Shown here: in pieces, positions 25,712 through 40,603 of the stretch
Layout: every line of letters begins with the position of its first letter
Numbering within the stretch: position 1 is the first letter of the stretch
Assembly (NCBI GenBank): GCA_000499405.2
Contig: HG738138.1
Location: forward strand, 18,391,753-18,455,752
Reading direction: 5' to 3'
DNA length: 64,000 bases
Source: Onchocerca volvulus
Lineage: Eukaryota > Nematoda > Chromadorea > Rhabditida > Onchocercidae
Position numbers and translations under genes: made by a program
Notes under the pieces: generated by a model
Database searches by the model: none
Told to the model about the DNA's origin: nothing
The model's input: only the letters and a program-made list of their open reading frames with translations

Positions 25712-28700
25712 TAAAGTAATAACTTTTAAAAATGGTAAGCGCGTCTTTTTTGTGTGAAGTAAGAAACAAAATATTCCTTTTAGTCGCATATTTAGTTATT
25801 TTATGAATTGATTTCTATTTCAAATAATAATATAAATCGTTTCATTATAGCTGGATCCATTGATCCAAATTTGTTTTTCGATTAAGTTCTCATTAAATCT
25901 AATATTTTTGAGCATATTACGATCCAAATAACGAAAATTAACCATCAGTGATAATGATTCGCTTCAGTTTAAATTGATAATGATGGAATTGTCTGTTGAC
26001 TGAGTACTGTCAATCCAACAATTCTGTCTCTGCCACTTCTTTCGTTCCTTACAAATCTCACAACCGTTCCTACCAATTTGACAAATGGAACCAGTTTTAT
26101 ATTTCCCGCTAAAATACCAATTAAATTCACTCGGAAAAACCACTGAAACATCAATTCTTCTATTTTCCATCTCATTAACAAATCATTTGTATTCATTTCG
26201 GTAGAAAATTTCCGCATGTTAGTTCAACCTATGGTACCAATTTTAGTGTTCGTTTTTAGCTATATTACGGTATTCTCCTATTGTTCTTGTTTAATTTGGA
26301 AAATGAACAACACTCATTTCTGAAGTAGGAAGGGATGATTTCTTAATAATGGTAACAGGATATATTTCTAATCTTCGAATCTTTTCTAATAGATAACAGT
26401 GTTATCATTTGCTCACAAAAACGCTTATTGCATAGCTCTATTTTTGTTATGCATAGTTAGAAAAGGCATTTGAACGAAACTGTGGAACTAAAATTTCGTA
26501 TTTAGATTTGCATGAGATATTTCCCAAGATAATTGGACGATGTTATGAAGTTGATTTGGAGCCACTATAAATTTTTGCATTCATGCCATTGACTAAATTT
26601 GCGGTATATTAGTTAAGAAGTTCCTTTAAAATGAAGAGTTGGACATGAATAAATAGATCAGGACCATTATTTTATCTTGTATAAGCTGTGCAGTCCAGAT
26701 TGTAGTTCACTTAATGCTATAACTCAAAAAAAAAACGCCGAAATAATGGATGCTAATTCAGCCTTATATCAGGAATAACAGAGTGAAATGTCAAAGGGTA
26801 ATAGAATTCAGAAAATCAGAATGGCAAATCTTTGAACAAAATGAATTAAAGAGTGATGTATAGATTGAAACCTTGCAAATGTGATTGTCTTTGATATGCT
26901 TATATTTGTAGTTATATCGGTTAGATTTTGACGAATTTCAACTCTTAATCTACAACAGCTTTCATATTTTGAGATAGTTTATCATGAATTGTCATATGAT
27001 AATTTACTAAATTAGACAAGAAGCATTCAATCTTTGCTTTGAAAATTTTGGAATGAACTATAAGTTGGTTATGAAATAATAGCTAAGTAGACTACATTAT
27101 GAATTTGGTGGTTTTCATTTTTATTCGGACAAAATTTTTGAGTTTTATTCGTTTCGAAGTTTTATAAACAAGTAAATTGATATTAATGTTAAGGAAAACA
27201 AATTCATTTTCCGAAAATGCATCCCTTCTCATCCTCAATTTTGATGATAATTAAAAGTGAAGAACTTCATGACGGACGCAGAAAAGTGAGGAGCAGAGAA
27301 ATTGGAAAAGAAGAAGTTTGAAGAGATTCAGGAACGATTAAGTCGAAGATGGTAAAACATCTGTATTTAGGCTTTACCTTCGAGTCAACACTATCAGAGT
27401 CATAGAAACGATTATACTTTCAACTACTAATTCTGGTATTTTACAACATTTTTGGAGAAAAATTATAACCATAAAATCGAATATTTATTGAGAATTTGAT
27501 GTTTTTATGATTTAAGTGACTGTCATTTTACGCTCTCAAATTTCATTCTCCTCCTTCAGCCATCCTTTTATCAATTCGATTCCTTATGAAAGAAATTTTA
27601 GTACATTTTTATATTTCCTCTCTTTGCTTGGTATATTAGAATGTGATTACATTCTGCTGATTCACTTTCTGTGATATCTGTCTATCTTCTTTCCTTCTGT
27701 TCTTATCTGTTTTCACCTTTTTTAGTATTCTGTCATTTCATACGTCATTCTTAACATCAAAATTACTTAAAATCTAAAAAACTTGAAGTAAGCATACAAC
27801 GCAAAGTTTAATATTTGCTCTATTTTTTAATTTTTCTCAATTTACGTTCACTTTCTTATCATTTGAACCGTTTTTATCGTTTTGGGATCGTTTTTATTAC
27901 ATTGAACCGCAACAAAGAATCATCAACCAGCTGCACTGTAAAACAAAGTTATCATGAATGACAAACAAGATCCGTTGATGTAGATCGGAATCTGACAAAT
28001 ATGTATATATGGCGAAGAAAAAACGTGGAAGAAGAAGATGAAGTTGGGAAGAATCCGGTCCAGCATGCTTATACATTCATATGTATGAACTGACTTTCCA
28101 TTAGTTAATGAATTATTTGGAATATTCCAAATTTTCTTAAATCATTGAATTTTTTTTGTTTTATTGGGCTGATATATATTTGGTCATTGAAAGGGAAGTT
28201 TTTAAAATAAATGTGCAAATAAACCAATGGAGAAAATTAAAAATTTTTCGAATGGATAAATACTCTCTTCGGTTCGGATTGATTCCTTGTTCTAAATAAC
28301 AATAAACAAAGATGGTTATATGCAAAGTGGTATAAAAAAACGACAGCTGGCAATTCTACTATAAACTTCACATAGCTTTAAAATGGATTAACATTAATTA
28401 ATAGCATATTTAAGCTGATTTTTTTTTTTTTTTTTAAGAAATATTATCACATTTTGAATGTGGATGTTTACGTAAAATATCGCATTAGTTAAAATACCAA
28501 TGCTAATTTTCCGAAATAAACTTGAAAAATCTCTCTTCATGTAAGCGCTTCTAGCAGAAAAAGATGAACATCACCAAAGTTATCTTGAATTGATAAAATA
28601 CTAGCAGTTCTGATTAGTTAGCAGTTTTTTAGCATGAATAATCCCTCTTTTTCTCTCAGATGGAATGTTTGGTTCCAAGGAGCAATTAAGAAAGGTAATA

Positions 28701-29896
28701 TAGAATCACCTGGCTTTCTATTGATGATGGTGACAATTAAAATTCTATGGTATTGAGAATTTCTAATAGAATGTTTGTAGTAAATGTCCTCCACAATGCC
28801 AACACCATAGTCTGTTCTATTGTATTCATTATTTGTGCATACAATGAGACAATTTGTGAAGCTACCTACAGTAGGTGTGCCTACTTACCTATACTATATC
28901 TAAACTATATAAAAACCTCGAATTGATTGTTGACTGATTGTTCCTTCTATTTGAAAAGCGAATCATCACTGCTAAACTCGAAACGATGTACTATGTTTAG
29001 ATTGCATCCGCTCATCTCCGAATTTTATCAGAATAATTCGAGGTGCTCCTTACCTCACCCTGATTAGAATATGGCAGCTGACATGAGTGGGCCTAATAAG
29101 GGAAAAAAAAATTTTTAAGTTAGATTTCTTTCTTCAATTGAGAGACAAATATTGAAAAAAATCAAAACAATATATTTGGTTTGAGGATTAGCAGATTTCA
29201 TCAATCATAAAGAATACTGACATATAACAAAATATTAGATACAACTATTTTGGAAGTTTGGATTTTCCAAATATTTAAAACCTTCCTTACCTGCTGAATT
29301 TTTCATTTTGAAAAGAATTTCTCTTTTTCCGCCAGATGTGGTTTCATCAGAGTGAGAGAAAATAATGAAATGAAGAATTGGAAATGTTGTACTTCTCAAA
29401 AAACTTTGAGAGAGCAATACATCGTTTTCCTTCTTCGTTTAAGTTGCATTTTAAAAGGAATCTAAATTTTATAAAAGCTCAAATTTTAAAGTATCCTTCG
29501 TTAATTTTTTTATATTTAAAAAATGAATCACAGAAAAGAGAGGATACTGTATGTGAGGCGTGTATATATATATTTATTGTACACATGTGTGTATTTGATA
29601 AATGGGAGGGGACGTGTCAACAGACGAGTTGACTGCTTCAATGGTTTGGTTCATTCGTTCGATCAACAACGACAATGACAAACGTCGATGATAACGATGT
29701 CACTGTGCATCTGATTTCTGTTCGACAGTTTAAATGATATTGGTGATCGTAGAAATAAGTTGCAATTTTCAGAACGGTCAGAAAAAATGGAGAAAGGACG
29801 AAAGTAATGCAGGTAATTATTTGATAATCAAAAATAAAAATCAACTTCTATAGGTAATTACTTAATTTTCGACGATCAAATTTTCTTGCTATTGAC

Positions 29897-29944
29897 ATAA
29901 AATAGCAAGCATCAATCCTATTTTGATATAAAATAGCAAGCATC
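29897..29944. repeat. 31-bp-period direct repeat
   Basis: ataaaatagcaagcatc occurs at 29897-29913 and again at 29928-29944. The flanking bases (attgac / tttgat; aatcc / tctcc) are related too, giving about 1.5 to 2 units of a short tandem repeat. Confidence 0.75.
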
Positions 29945-31003
29945 TCTCCTCTGTGTAAATGGCCTAACTTGATTGAAGTTGTTTTCAAACAATTCAGTTT
30001 TAATATTTCAAGTGACAAATGCCGGATGGTTAAGAAACTTATCAATCTTTCTCAACATTTTTGTTGGAACAACTGAAGTGTTATTTTTTTGACGTTTATT
30101 TCAGCAATACCGATTTGAAAAAATTTTTATTTTATTGATAGTTTTATCACTCGCTACTCTATCCATTAATATAATTAGAAAGCATAAAATAGCATCGCCT
30201 TTTTCCGAACTAATTTTATAGTTTATTAGAATGTCAATTTCACAAATTTTCAATTTCTCTCTATGATTTATATTCATTTTTGCCTTTTTGCGCCATCAGC
30301 GTTATCATCACACGACATTACTATTAATTATCTTTATTATCATAGAATAATAGTATTTTATTTTCCTGAACTTCTAAGGATTGAATTTCTTATTTCGTTT
30401 ACTTTGGTGTTCAATTAAATCATTTATAAATCAATAATGAGCTCCACAGAATTCAGAATTCCGGTTTCTCAATTCATTTATTGTAAATTTCTGGACCATT
30501 TTAAAATGGCTTGACGAAATTACGATACAGTTATAATTTCTTTCATAAAACTTACCGAGATATTTCCCGGTAATATGCATTGTCTTACTGTTCTGGATGT
30601 TTCGTTCACTGTTGCAAGAAATATTTCGCGTAATAAAAAAAATTTTTTTTGCTTGAAAAATAAAATAATTTTTGAAATTAATGTTATGAAATGAAATATT
30701 TTGCTGTTGTAGAGAATGCATTAAACTGGAAACTATAATATAATCAACCCATCAACGACATGCATTTTTCGATCGCAATTTATTGCATGTACATGTATTT
30801 TTGTATTTTGTGCATTCAATTATCATCGAATGAACAATGAATTTTGGAGTCATTTTGTAGTTAATCATTACGGGACTAATTATAGAGTGATATATTTATC
30901 CAATATTCATATCATAAGCAATGTACAGCCCAATTATAGATCACACATAATGTGCCATCCATCCAATGAGGTTCAATAAATCGTGTGGCAGCTTTGATGA
31001 CGA

Positions 31004-31005
<2 letters not shown>

Positions 31006-31066
<61 letters not shown>
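31006..31066. repeat. (AT)n microsatellite, 61 bp
   Basis: Uninterrupted alternating A and T over 61 bases, then an imperfect tail (acatatatacatgca). It is fully self-complementary and can extrude as a cruciform. Confidence 0.95.
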
Positions 31067-31072
<6 letters not shown>

Positions 31073-34000
31073 TACATGCACAGTTTTAGAAATCATTGGC
31101 AGTTTGCAATTTTAATAACAATAATTGACAGCAAAAGTGCAAGCTGCAAGTGAAAACTTGATTTTATTTCACTAAAAATTATACAACTATGGGGCGAGGT
31201 GCACACACATATACTTTGCTTAAGGGATGGTGTTATCAGAGTGGCTGATTTGATTTGATTTGCAGGAACTGTAACTCATTTGCGGGGGTACGAAGAAGAA
31301 GAGGTTGGATGATGAACTAATTTCATCGATACCTGTGTCACACCTGCTGTTGTCGTCTCTTTTTCTGTCAACTGCAATTATCTACTATCGTTTTCTCCTT
31401 CTGTCACTGCAATTACCGTCCCATCCTTTGTTCCCAATGCAGCAGCACTGATTTGTAATTTGATTTAAGCAAATTTTTGGGATTTCTAACACCGTTCTGT
31501 TTATTATAGTCTTAAAATTATTTTCAGAAGAATTTATTGTTAAAAACTTCAGTACCAAAAAAAGCAATTGTAAGATCAAACAAAGATTGAATCTTTACCC
31601 CTAGCGAAATTGTAGATTTAAAGTATCACTGCACCGCCAAAATATTAAAGGATGAATCAGAATAAAAGGTATCAAAGAAATTCGAGGCAAAAATTGGAAA
31701 AAAAATTTCAATGAGTTATTTTGTTTATTTGTTTAGATGATTATTTTATTTGAGACAGAAATTTAATTAGCTATTGCTGGAATGTTTTTGTTTATTTACG
31801 AGTTCTATAATTGAATATAATTTCAACTGCGGCTAATCCATTGCTGCTAATTAATACTTCTTTTAAAGGCTGATATTTTGGATTCTAACTTAACCTAACT
31901 CTTCTAATATCACAATGCGCTTCTCATCATAGGTAAAAGAGTGAATCTTTTGTGTTGTTGGATTGTTTTGTTAATTTAACCTTTTGGAATATACACTATA
32001 TTTTGCAGCAAATCTCATGCAGCAGGAGGATTGCAAATGTGTTTTTTGCCAATTATTATGAAGATTTTATGCCATACTATTACTTAAGGAATAGATGAGA
32101 GGTGGGATTTAAATGTTTAATATTGAAATTATCTACAGTCAAGGATTTTGAATTAGAAGTTAAGCTTAAGAAATATACTGTCCTGAACAAGACGAAGCCA
32201 TGATTCAAATTAGAGAAATTAAAACATTATTGTTATCTCTGTCAACAAAATATTTTAAATCAATCATCATCGCTAATCAATTTAAGATGTAGGAAATAAA
32301 ACTATATAAAATATATTTGTTTCCATTTTTTCTGTTTCACAAAAATTTATTAAAATGGAAATATTTGCTACATTAATTGTGAGATGTACCAACTGATCCA
32401 TAAGCCATAGGAACCTCAACATCACATCTAGCACTATGACTGATTAGTAGTTTGTTTTGATTTAAAGTATTGAGACAACATTTTTGCTAATCTTAAGCGA
32501 CAAGAAAAATAACTTTAAAAAAATTTTCTTTCGAATTCCCTTTTTTGTTCAAGAAAGAAAAAAATTCGTTTGAAATGCTATTTCTTCCACAATATCAATA
32601 TCTTTAAAAGGGGTTCTATAATTTTTTGCGCTGCGAATTATTCCCTCAAATTTTCCTGACCGAAATAATTTGTTTGTTTTATAGACTTAAGAAAATTTGA
32701 GGTGAAAAAACTAAAAATTTCACCATTAATATTAGAAAAGGGACTGACTTTATAATACCACCAGTCGAATAGTTTTATCTTTAAGTCAATTATTTAATGT
32801 TAAAAATTTGAAATAAATGAAATGCTATTTTGAATTAAATAAGCATGAAATGGAAAAATCAAATTCTCAAGATTTCTGATCTTTAGAAACCTCATATCAT
32901 AAGTTTACTTGAATATGTAAAGTAAAGGACGATCCCGGTACACAGCTCATCGAACAGATCGCAAGCAAAAGATTGTCGCATTCAAAACATTCAGGATAAC
33001 ATTGCCCAGATGTTAATAGTTAAAGGAAAGTTGATGGCCATAAAGGTATCTTTTCCATTAATGCTTTTCAAGAAGATTGTAATATGTCTTTTCAAAAAAA
33101 ATTAAAAGTGTATTTCTATAATTATGAGAAATGCTGGAAAAATGTTGGTATCTTTTAATGTAAATGAATCACCACGAACATCAAAACATCAGTAATATTA
33201 TAGACAAGCATGGTTATAAGCTTTAACGTCAATGCACTAGAGCAAATTCGATCATACTTGTAAAATGACAAGATATCACGAATCAGCTTCAGCATGAGAT
33301 GATTTTACAAAAAATGTTTAGAACAATAATATTGCACCATAGGATGATAAAGTCTTTTGAATAAATTTAAATTTACAAAGTTTTTTCTTTTTTTTGCAGA
33401 TATGCTTCGCAGCTGTAACGCTTTTATGAATGATAAAATCCAACGATTTTGAACATGAAAGCGATAAATCGTTTCATTGCTGGCAAATTATTTTTCGAAG
33501 TAACAATTGAAGGAAATGGTTGGTTTTTCTTGCCATGCTATAACTACAGGATAGTTAATATTCATTTTATCTTTCGTTTTTTTTGTTTTCATCCTTTTCG
33601 TCTTCAAACTTAGTGCCAATTCAATGGCTTTTATCGATAGTTGAATAATCAAGAAAAATAAACCCATAAAATTGGCGAAATGGTTAAACAATTTTATCCT
33701 TTGTTCTTTCCGTTAATAGCCAGCTTCACTTATAATTTTTTGCGGCTTTTTATTTAACACATCATCGCCAAATTCCTTCTCTTCTTATATCTATAAAGAC
33801 AGTAAAAGCAATTACCAATTGCTTTATTTTTTTTTTTTAAATTTTATTTTCATTTTTCTTTTCTCTATTTGCCAAATTATGGTGGATGAAATTCAACTAC
33901 TTCTTCATATTCTTAGCGATCTAACTAATAGAACAGAAATAACATCTTTGAACAATAAAACTTTTTTTGTTTGGAATTTTTGTTGTCATATGTATTGTTA

Positions 34001-34866
34001 TTACCAAAATAGTTAAATTTTCATCTGTTTTTCGGGAGAAAGAATCGAATTTAAAACTTGAAATCTTAAGGAATCAAAATTTTTTTAAATTCAGGGAAGT
34101 AAATCCATCAGATTCCAAAAATTAGCCCGACTGATTGAAAACTTTTGCTGAACAAAAAAAAAAAAAAAAAATCTTACAAAATCTTTAGGCTTGTTTTCGT
34201 TGCTTGCACAGATTTCCTCCCTATATCGTTGCTTTTTCAAACAAAAAAAAAAAAAAAAGATATATCGTTTCTCGAATTTTCAGAAAAAAAAAATTATATT
34301 TTTACTATAAAAAAGAAAAGTGGTAGTGGGATGACATACGAATCGTCTACTCAGTTGATGAGAATGGAGGATTGACGAGGACAAAAGTGTAATAGTGAAT
34401 TTCTCGTTAATTAATTGATTTGCCCTCTTATTCTATTAAGATTACGGTTTAGTTTTTTCATTTCTACTGCCATCATCATTTTGATAAATTAATCTTTCTG
34501 GCAAATCGTCAAAGATGATTTATTAAACAGATGATGAGAGAAACTGGGTCGAAAACCTTACAACTAAATTAGTCAAATAGAGCGATTTCAGGCGATATAA
34601 AAATGTATGATTACATGATCTTTCAGCCAACCATAAACCAGCAATTTTTTTTGATATTAAGTTTAGGACATTAAGTTTAGAATAAAAATTTGCTTTCAGT
34701 AAAAGCATTTTGTTGTTACTTGGGAAAGTGCTAAACAGAATTCAAAAATTTTCGGAATTAGTTCAGATAATATGATTGATTATAAAATTTGAAAAATTTG
34801 TGATCCTTTGAAACGAATGGATACCAGTATCGTACAGCTCATGCAGAACTGTCCGATTATTTAGTG
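31067..34866. other. Mostly featureless AT-rich DNA
   Basis: Apart from the exon-like patch at 32.9-33.1 kb, only A/T runs and short chance frames (31385-31579, 33488-33691, 33819-34375) are present. Confidence 0.5.
32926..33045 (+). other. Exon-like patch with donor-like end
   Basis: Between a TAA at 32923 and a TAA at 33103 one frame stays open for 59 codons. Its left part (to 33045) is G+C-richer and reads plausibly (QAKDCRIQNIQDNIAQMLI, then VKGKLMAIK) and ends with aag before 'gtatct', a fair donor. No pyrimidine-rich acceptor is seen at the left. Family not recognised. Chance is a strong alternative. Confidence 0.15.
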
Positions 34867-35091
34867 TTAGGTTTCCTGTGATGCCTTTAACCAATATAGG
34901 CATACAATCTCCCTCGAGATAACTGCTAAACGTTTTAAGACTCTGGCAATTGAACCTCTCATCCTCAATTTATCAACAAAACTCTTAAATGCATGACTAA
35001 GTCGATCAATATTCGGCAATGGCTTTTCAGCTTGCTTGACCTTCGGGAATAAGTCTTGCAACTTATCGATATCAACCAGCTTTTCCACTTC
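34867..35091 (-). pseudogene. Protein-like minus-strand fragment, unrecognised; possibly an eroded gene or transposon piece
   Basis: The minus strand has an open stretch of 75 codons between in-frame stops (TAA at 35092-35094 and at the 34867 end). The first in-frame start-like codon is GTG, not ATG. The translation is unusually protein-like for this window: charged and amphipathic, e.g. DKLQDLFPKVKQAEKPLPN followed by a helix-like basic region (SFVDKLRMRGSIARVLKRL) and ending CLYWLKASQET. It lacks the Phe/Ile/Lys-homopolymer bias of the chance frames nearby. No good splice acceptor precedes it (the bases before are gtaag), which argues for a relic rather than an intact exon. I do not recognise the family; a retroelement fragment or an old gene copy are both possible. 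Confidence 0.25.
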
Positions 35092-36907
35092 TTACATTCG
35101 GAAAGAGCTTGAAAGCAATAGCAGGAATTGGATACGAAAATATAAAGTTCAGGTCTCTAATTTATTATTCGCGATGGAATTTTGTTTTTCTGATGTGAAA
35201 AGACACCAAATTCTTCGAAAGAAACGGGTGAACAGAACAGTTGCTGATTTATATCTTTTTTTTTTTTTTTAACTTTTTAAAAACTTTCTGGAACCATGCC
35301 ATCCCAATCTGCAACTTCGATCTGGAACAATTCCCAATTTTTGACCTTGCTTTTTTTCTATTATTTTAAATGAAACACTGTTGTAAAAAGAAACTGGCAT
35401 GCTGAATTATTCAAAAATTCCTAAAAACTTTAGAGATTAAATTTTAACTTTTCTTCTCCCGATTTATTGCTTCGAAAATTTCTTATTCGAGATATCTACT
35501 GATGTTAGATAATCCTTGTTTTTGCAACTTTTAATTCCGAAATTTATGATCCTTAACATAACAGACAGTTCATTAACACATAACCATCTTCACAATGAAC
35601 CGACATTATCGGATAAATATACAAAAATACATATATACATACATTTTTTAAAATATACTTTGAAATTCAAGAATATTATGAATCTTTAATCTGTCTGATT
35701 TGACTGGTACCAAATTTAGTTGATCATTTATGAATTTTTACAAATATGTTTAAAAATCGATAAAAAACTTGTACCATGGTGAAAGTAAAGTGTAGACTCA
35801 TCCACCTTCATTTTCTTGGACTCAGTCTTAATTACAATCCAAATTTCATTTGAACGAACGAATTCAACTGAATGTTTATTTCTAATAATTGCTGTAAATT
35901 TCATCCATAATTGCTTGATCTTTTCATTATTACAGTTTTAAATATGATGCTAATAAAGGAATGTATAATCGTATTACTTAACAAAATGTCCGATTCACTT
36001 TATCGTTTGATTAATTGGCCAATAATTATAGCAAGTAGTATAAAAGCAAAATTTGCCATGAATTAGAAAGAGCCAAAGAATAAAACCAAGCAAATACAGT
36101 GAGAGAGATAATGTCCTGTCTCACTGTCCCCATAGTATTTTTTGGATTTGGAATGAAAGCCAAACGGGCTTATTATCTTCAAAGAAAATCAAGAGATGAG
36201 AATAGAATTGCGGGCTTTATGTTTTTGTCTTCCCTTTCTCCTGCTTCCCTACTCTCGAATAATCATTCTCGAGCATGATCTTTATGGCTTAGGCTTGTCT
36301 TTTCATATTACTTTAATCTTGAGCTCTTTTTTCAGCCTATCATCTTCCCTATCACATCTCTTTTTCCCCTCATTTTACAGCATTTCATTAAATGTTATCC
36401 CTTTTGCTGCTCCTTACTACTTCCTTCATCATCAACGTTGTTGTCACTGTTGTCAACAATGCAATAGTAGTTTTATCCCTTCCGAGAAAGATTCTTTTTT
36501 CAATGGCAATCTTTAATTTTCGACTTATAGCAATAGTTATTCTTCATATTAAATAAAGCTTATATTTGCACTGATTTCAATTTCACTTCCTCTTCTTACC
36601 TCGTTTTTTGGAAAAATTTTTGTTTGCATATTAAAGACTTTAGTGTTAGTTTCAAATTTTGAAGCGAAATTTTTTTTTTCCATATTTCAAACCATGAATT
36701 ATTCTTTCCGTTAAAATGAATTTGACAGTTTCCTGAATTGTCAGATTAGACAAAAACTTTTCGCCGTATACAAATACTAGTTTTTATCGCACTGACTCAG
36801 ATTGATCTGTTAATGTTGATAATACCAACGTATTGAAACAATCCGATCAGTTGCATTGATATAGCATCTCACATGACGATGTGTGGCGTAATTGATTTAA
36901 TTCAACA

Positions 36908-36932
36908 TTTTTTTTTTTTTTTTTTTTTTTTT
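36908..36932 (+). repeat. T homopolymer, 25 nt
   Basis: Uninterrupted T run between ttcaaca and gagcata; no associated element seen. Confidence 0.95.
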
Positions 36933-37769
36933 GAGCATATAACGATAATTTTACAAATGCTCGCATTTCTTAACATCTGTTTATTAATGTTATCCTACAA
37001 TCATCATTGAATTGTATTTGCAGAAATGAACGACCATTTGTACTTCTTTGCGTTTTCATCGTTTAAATATTAAATATTTTGAGAATATTTGATGATGATG
37101 ATAATGATGTTGATAAAGTTCTATTTGCGTGTTCAAGAATGCATTTGCATATGTTTGTTTCATAAAAATTGCTTTGATGCCATGTTTGTTTCGTTCAAAC
37201 AAACCTGTGATGTCTTCTAACGTTATTCGTCCATTTTCTTTCATTTTATGCCAAGTACCATTATATGTCTTTTCCTAAAATTCTAGCCTATCTTAAGAAC
37301 TTTTTGGATTTAAACGCTGCTTTTCAATCATTTTTTTTTTCAAGTTCCATCTGTCCATTCAACTATTTTAAGCATACTGATGTTAATCAATCCTTTGAAA
37401 TATAAGCAATCATGCGGAATATTTAAAATTAAAAATTACATAAAAATCACAGCTTACATGTTATGAATTTAGATACCCTAGAAAATTTAAACGATTATGT
37501 TAAAACTTTTGTGTTTTCATTCATAACCGAATATTCCATGCAGTTAAATCAGATTTTAGTTTCAACAACTACTAAATTTACTTAGTTTTTTACATCGATT
37601 TATTTCAAATGCGTTGTATTGCATTGATGAGCTTACTCATATCTATGATTATCATTTGCTTGTTTTAAGTTTTTATGATATAATTTAAATTAATTCAGCT
37701 TTATTCCGCTTTTCCCTCAAATCATTGGAAAATCATAACGTAATCATCATATGAGCTTCATAAAGTATA

Positions 37770-37806
37770 TGCTTCATACGCTTCACCAAGTATATGAAGC
37801 GTATCA
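37770..37806. repeat. Short hairpin with flanking repeats
   Basis: atacgcttca and tgaagcgtat are complementary and separated by about nine bases; aagtatatg also occurs twice, once just upstream and once in the loop region. The local structure suggests slippage or inverted duplication. Confidence 0.6.
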
Positions 37807-40603
37807 GCTTGAATCATTATCACCATGCCTTACACTTCACAATATTGAATCATTTCTTAAAATTTTGATTTAGGCATGTTATAATTTTTCGTTTGCCAAT
37901 TGAAGAGATTTAAGACAAGTTCTGAATTTTTGCTAAATCATTTTAAAATTTTCCGTTTAACTTTTCGCATTTTTTTTTATTTAAAAATAATGAAATATGT
38001 TTTAGCTTGAAGTTTAATAATTATAAGCTGGAGTAAAATTTAGGACTACACTAATATCTTTTGTTGTACTTTAAATTCCATTAATATTTTATGAAATAAT
38101 TAGAATAATTTGAGGTTTGCTTTCATTTTTCTTTGATTTTTTCTTAATTCCCAGGAACTCTCCTACAATTGCTTCTGTGTAATAGGGACTGAAGGCTTTC
38201 TTCATCTATATTATTTCAAGTGCTACAATTATCATCCATTCGCAGAATAATACTTCAAAGATAATGCAATTTTATTATTTCTGACAAAATGGCTGAAACG
38301 ATCCAAAACGGATTCTTGGCCCAATGATCGGCCTAAATGCTTCTCATTATGAAACCAATTTTGGGCCCATTCAAATTGGCCTCATCAAATATGACTTTTA
38401 AAAATGCCACCTATAACTTCAATTCAGTGTCATTTCGATGGGCTTCATATTATCCCATTTCAAACTTCCTGTCTATTATTCATATAACAATGATTAAACT
38501 GTTTCATGTTCCTGATAAATTTTTTTTTTCAACATTTTTAATCCAACTTTTTTAATATAAATTTTGCTTTTGGAGGATTTCTCTTGTCTCTCCTCCCTTT
38601 GCATTATTTAAGAGAGAGAAGGCAACAGAGGAAGATGAACTTCAAATGTTTTTTCCAGTATTTTTTTAAAACTCTGAAAAGTCTAATCAAGTATGTTTAT
38701 AAGAGGAATTGGAGAAAGAGTCATTTGACACTCATAATCGACACAGTATTGAGATGTGACGATAAGCTATTCAACTGCATCTAAGTTTATGAAAGAAATT
38801 AATTTTAATGTCTTAGTAGAATCTTTGGATATACGAAATTAGCAGTATCGAAAGAAATGGTGCGTTTGGTTTTTTTTTTTTTTTTTCAGTTTGCATATAT
38901 TATAAAAGATGGTAACTTAATGCTTGCTCATGTACTTATTTACTCACTTATCTGCTAATTTCAACACAGCATTTGACTTATTCCTAGTAACTCATTTATT
39001 TTTCTTCAATTAGGCCACAAATAATAATAATATCGACATTTAATGATGTCCTAATTTATTCCCAATTCGAGCATATCCCAAAAAGTATTGTCTACTTTAT
39101 GGCATCATTTATTTCAATTTTTGGTCACTGTCGTGGATTTTCTTAAAATTGCGAATCTTTGAGCGAGATGTTTGATTCGTAGAGTATGAAATGCCAAGAT
39201 AAAGGAAGGAAAGAACAATTTATGACAGAATTGAAATGAATGTACAAAGATCATGACCTAAGACATTTCTTTTTTCCATTAAAATTATAGGAATAGTAAT
39301 GATATCAAGAATCTGAGGGAAACTTTCAATTCACCCTTGTTATGGATTTAATAGTCTGTTTTTCCTGGTGCATCCTTTGTCTAGACGGAAACTAAACAAT
39401 TTTTAGAAGAAAACTTGATATGATTAAGATGAATAATTCATAAATTGTGATTTCTGCTTAAATCTACTAATGCATTCATGCTAGAACTCACTTTTCGGCA
39501 AATACTTCGCTAATCTTTTAATAAAACAGATTTAGCATTTAGAAAATTTGAGATCATTGTGATATGGTAGTTTGTTCTGAAGAACTCTTAAAGTTTTCCC
39601 AAGACGATAAAGAGGATGCAATACTGAAGGTATTAGATTTGGATTATTCGTTTATGGAAGTTAGAAATATTCTTTAGTCGTGAATAAACTATGACATAGA
39701 AGCTTTAATTGCTGAAACTACAGAAATCCAAATTTCCAAAAAAAAAAAAAATAAATAAATTCAAATCATCTCTTTCAGCCTCATCGATATCGATCTTTTA
39801 AAAACCGTTTGGAACGAATAGCTCTCCTTTTCACCGACAACTGTTTTCTGTTACTACTCTTTCTTCCTATCAAATCTTTTGTTCAACTTGTCACATTTTT
39901 AGAAATCATAGAGAATGTGTTAGATATTTGTTATTCTTCAGTGACCTCTCTTTATATGAAACATTTTAGAGGTAAATTTTTGGTTCCGAAAATTGCTTCT
40001 TCAAAAGGTACAAAAGGATGTTTAGCATTTGCGATGCAAAAAAGAAGTGATGGTAGTTAGCATCATCGAATCGATCATCTAATCATGTACAGTTGGATCG
40101 AAGGCGATTGAAGCTTTCGTAGCAAATTCTTTGATAATCTGATTGATTTGATTTCAAGATGGCTTACCATTCTTTTTGATGTATTCAGCTTTTTCCGTTT
40201 ATTTATTCTGTTCAAGTATTCACTTATCTATGAAAAGAAAACTGATACCTGCTGTTTGTTGTGAAGCTATTCTAACACGTAATCTGAATTTAAATCTTAA
40301 AATTTATTTTGTAAAATTCATTAAATTTGTGCTATCCTGTCTTATATCAATTTCTCTCTTATATCAGTGCGATTTTCCGGAATTTTACGACGAAACTTTC
40401 CAAAAAAAAAAAAAAAAAATGTCTTCTGGTATTCTTAAAATTTTTTTCTGTCTACATTTTCTAATGAAGAAAATACCGCTATTATTTTCTTAAAAAAAAA
40501 GAAATAATAGCTTTTGCAGCATTTTTGATGGTGGTTACATTTATCTGGACATCGAATTTGTTTCTGCATCAGAATTCCGTCTTCATCTTCATCAAGAAGC
40601 AGT

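Larger units (their letters stand above)
20092..31005. other. AT-rich DNA without recognisable genes
   Basis: Contains the duplicated pair at 23.1/23.5 kb, the 40-T run and the 31-bp-period repeat. A G+C-richer spot at 23776-23895 encodes a 39-codon, Arg/Lys-rich ATG frame (MKKKGKETLQLGARSVHETR...) that I regard as chance. Confidence 0.5.

Noticed and set aside
25449..25769. Minus-strand frame with a Lys run
   Set aside because: The run is the 40-T homopolymer read on the other strand.
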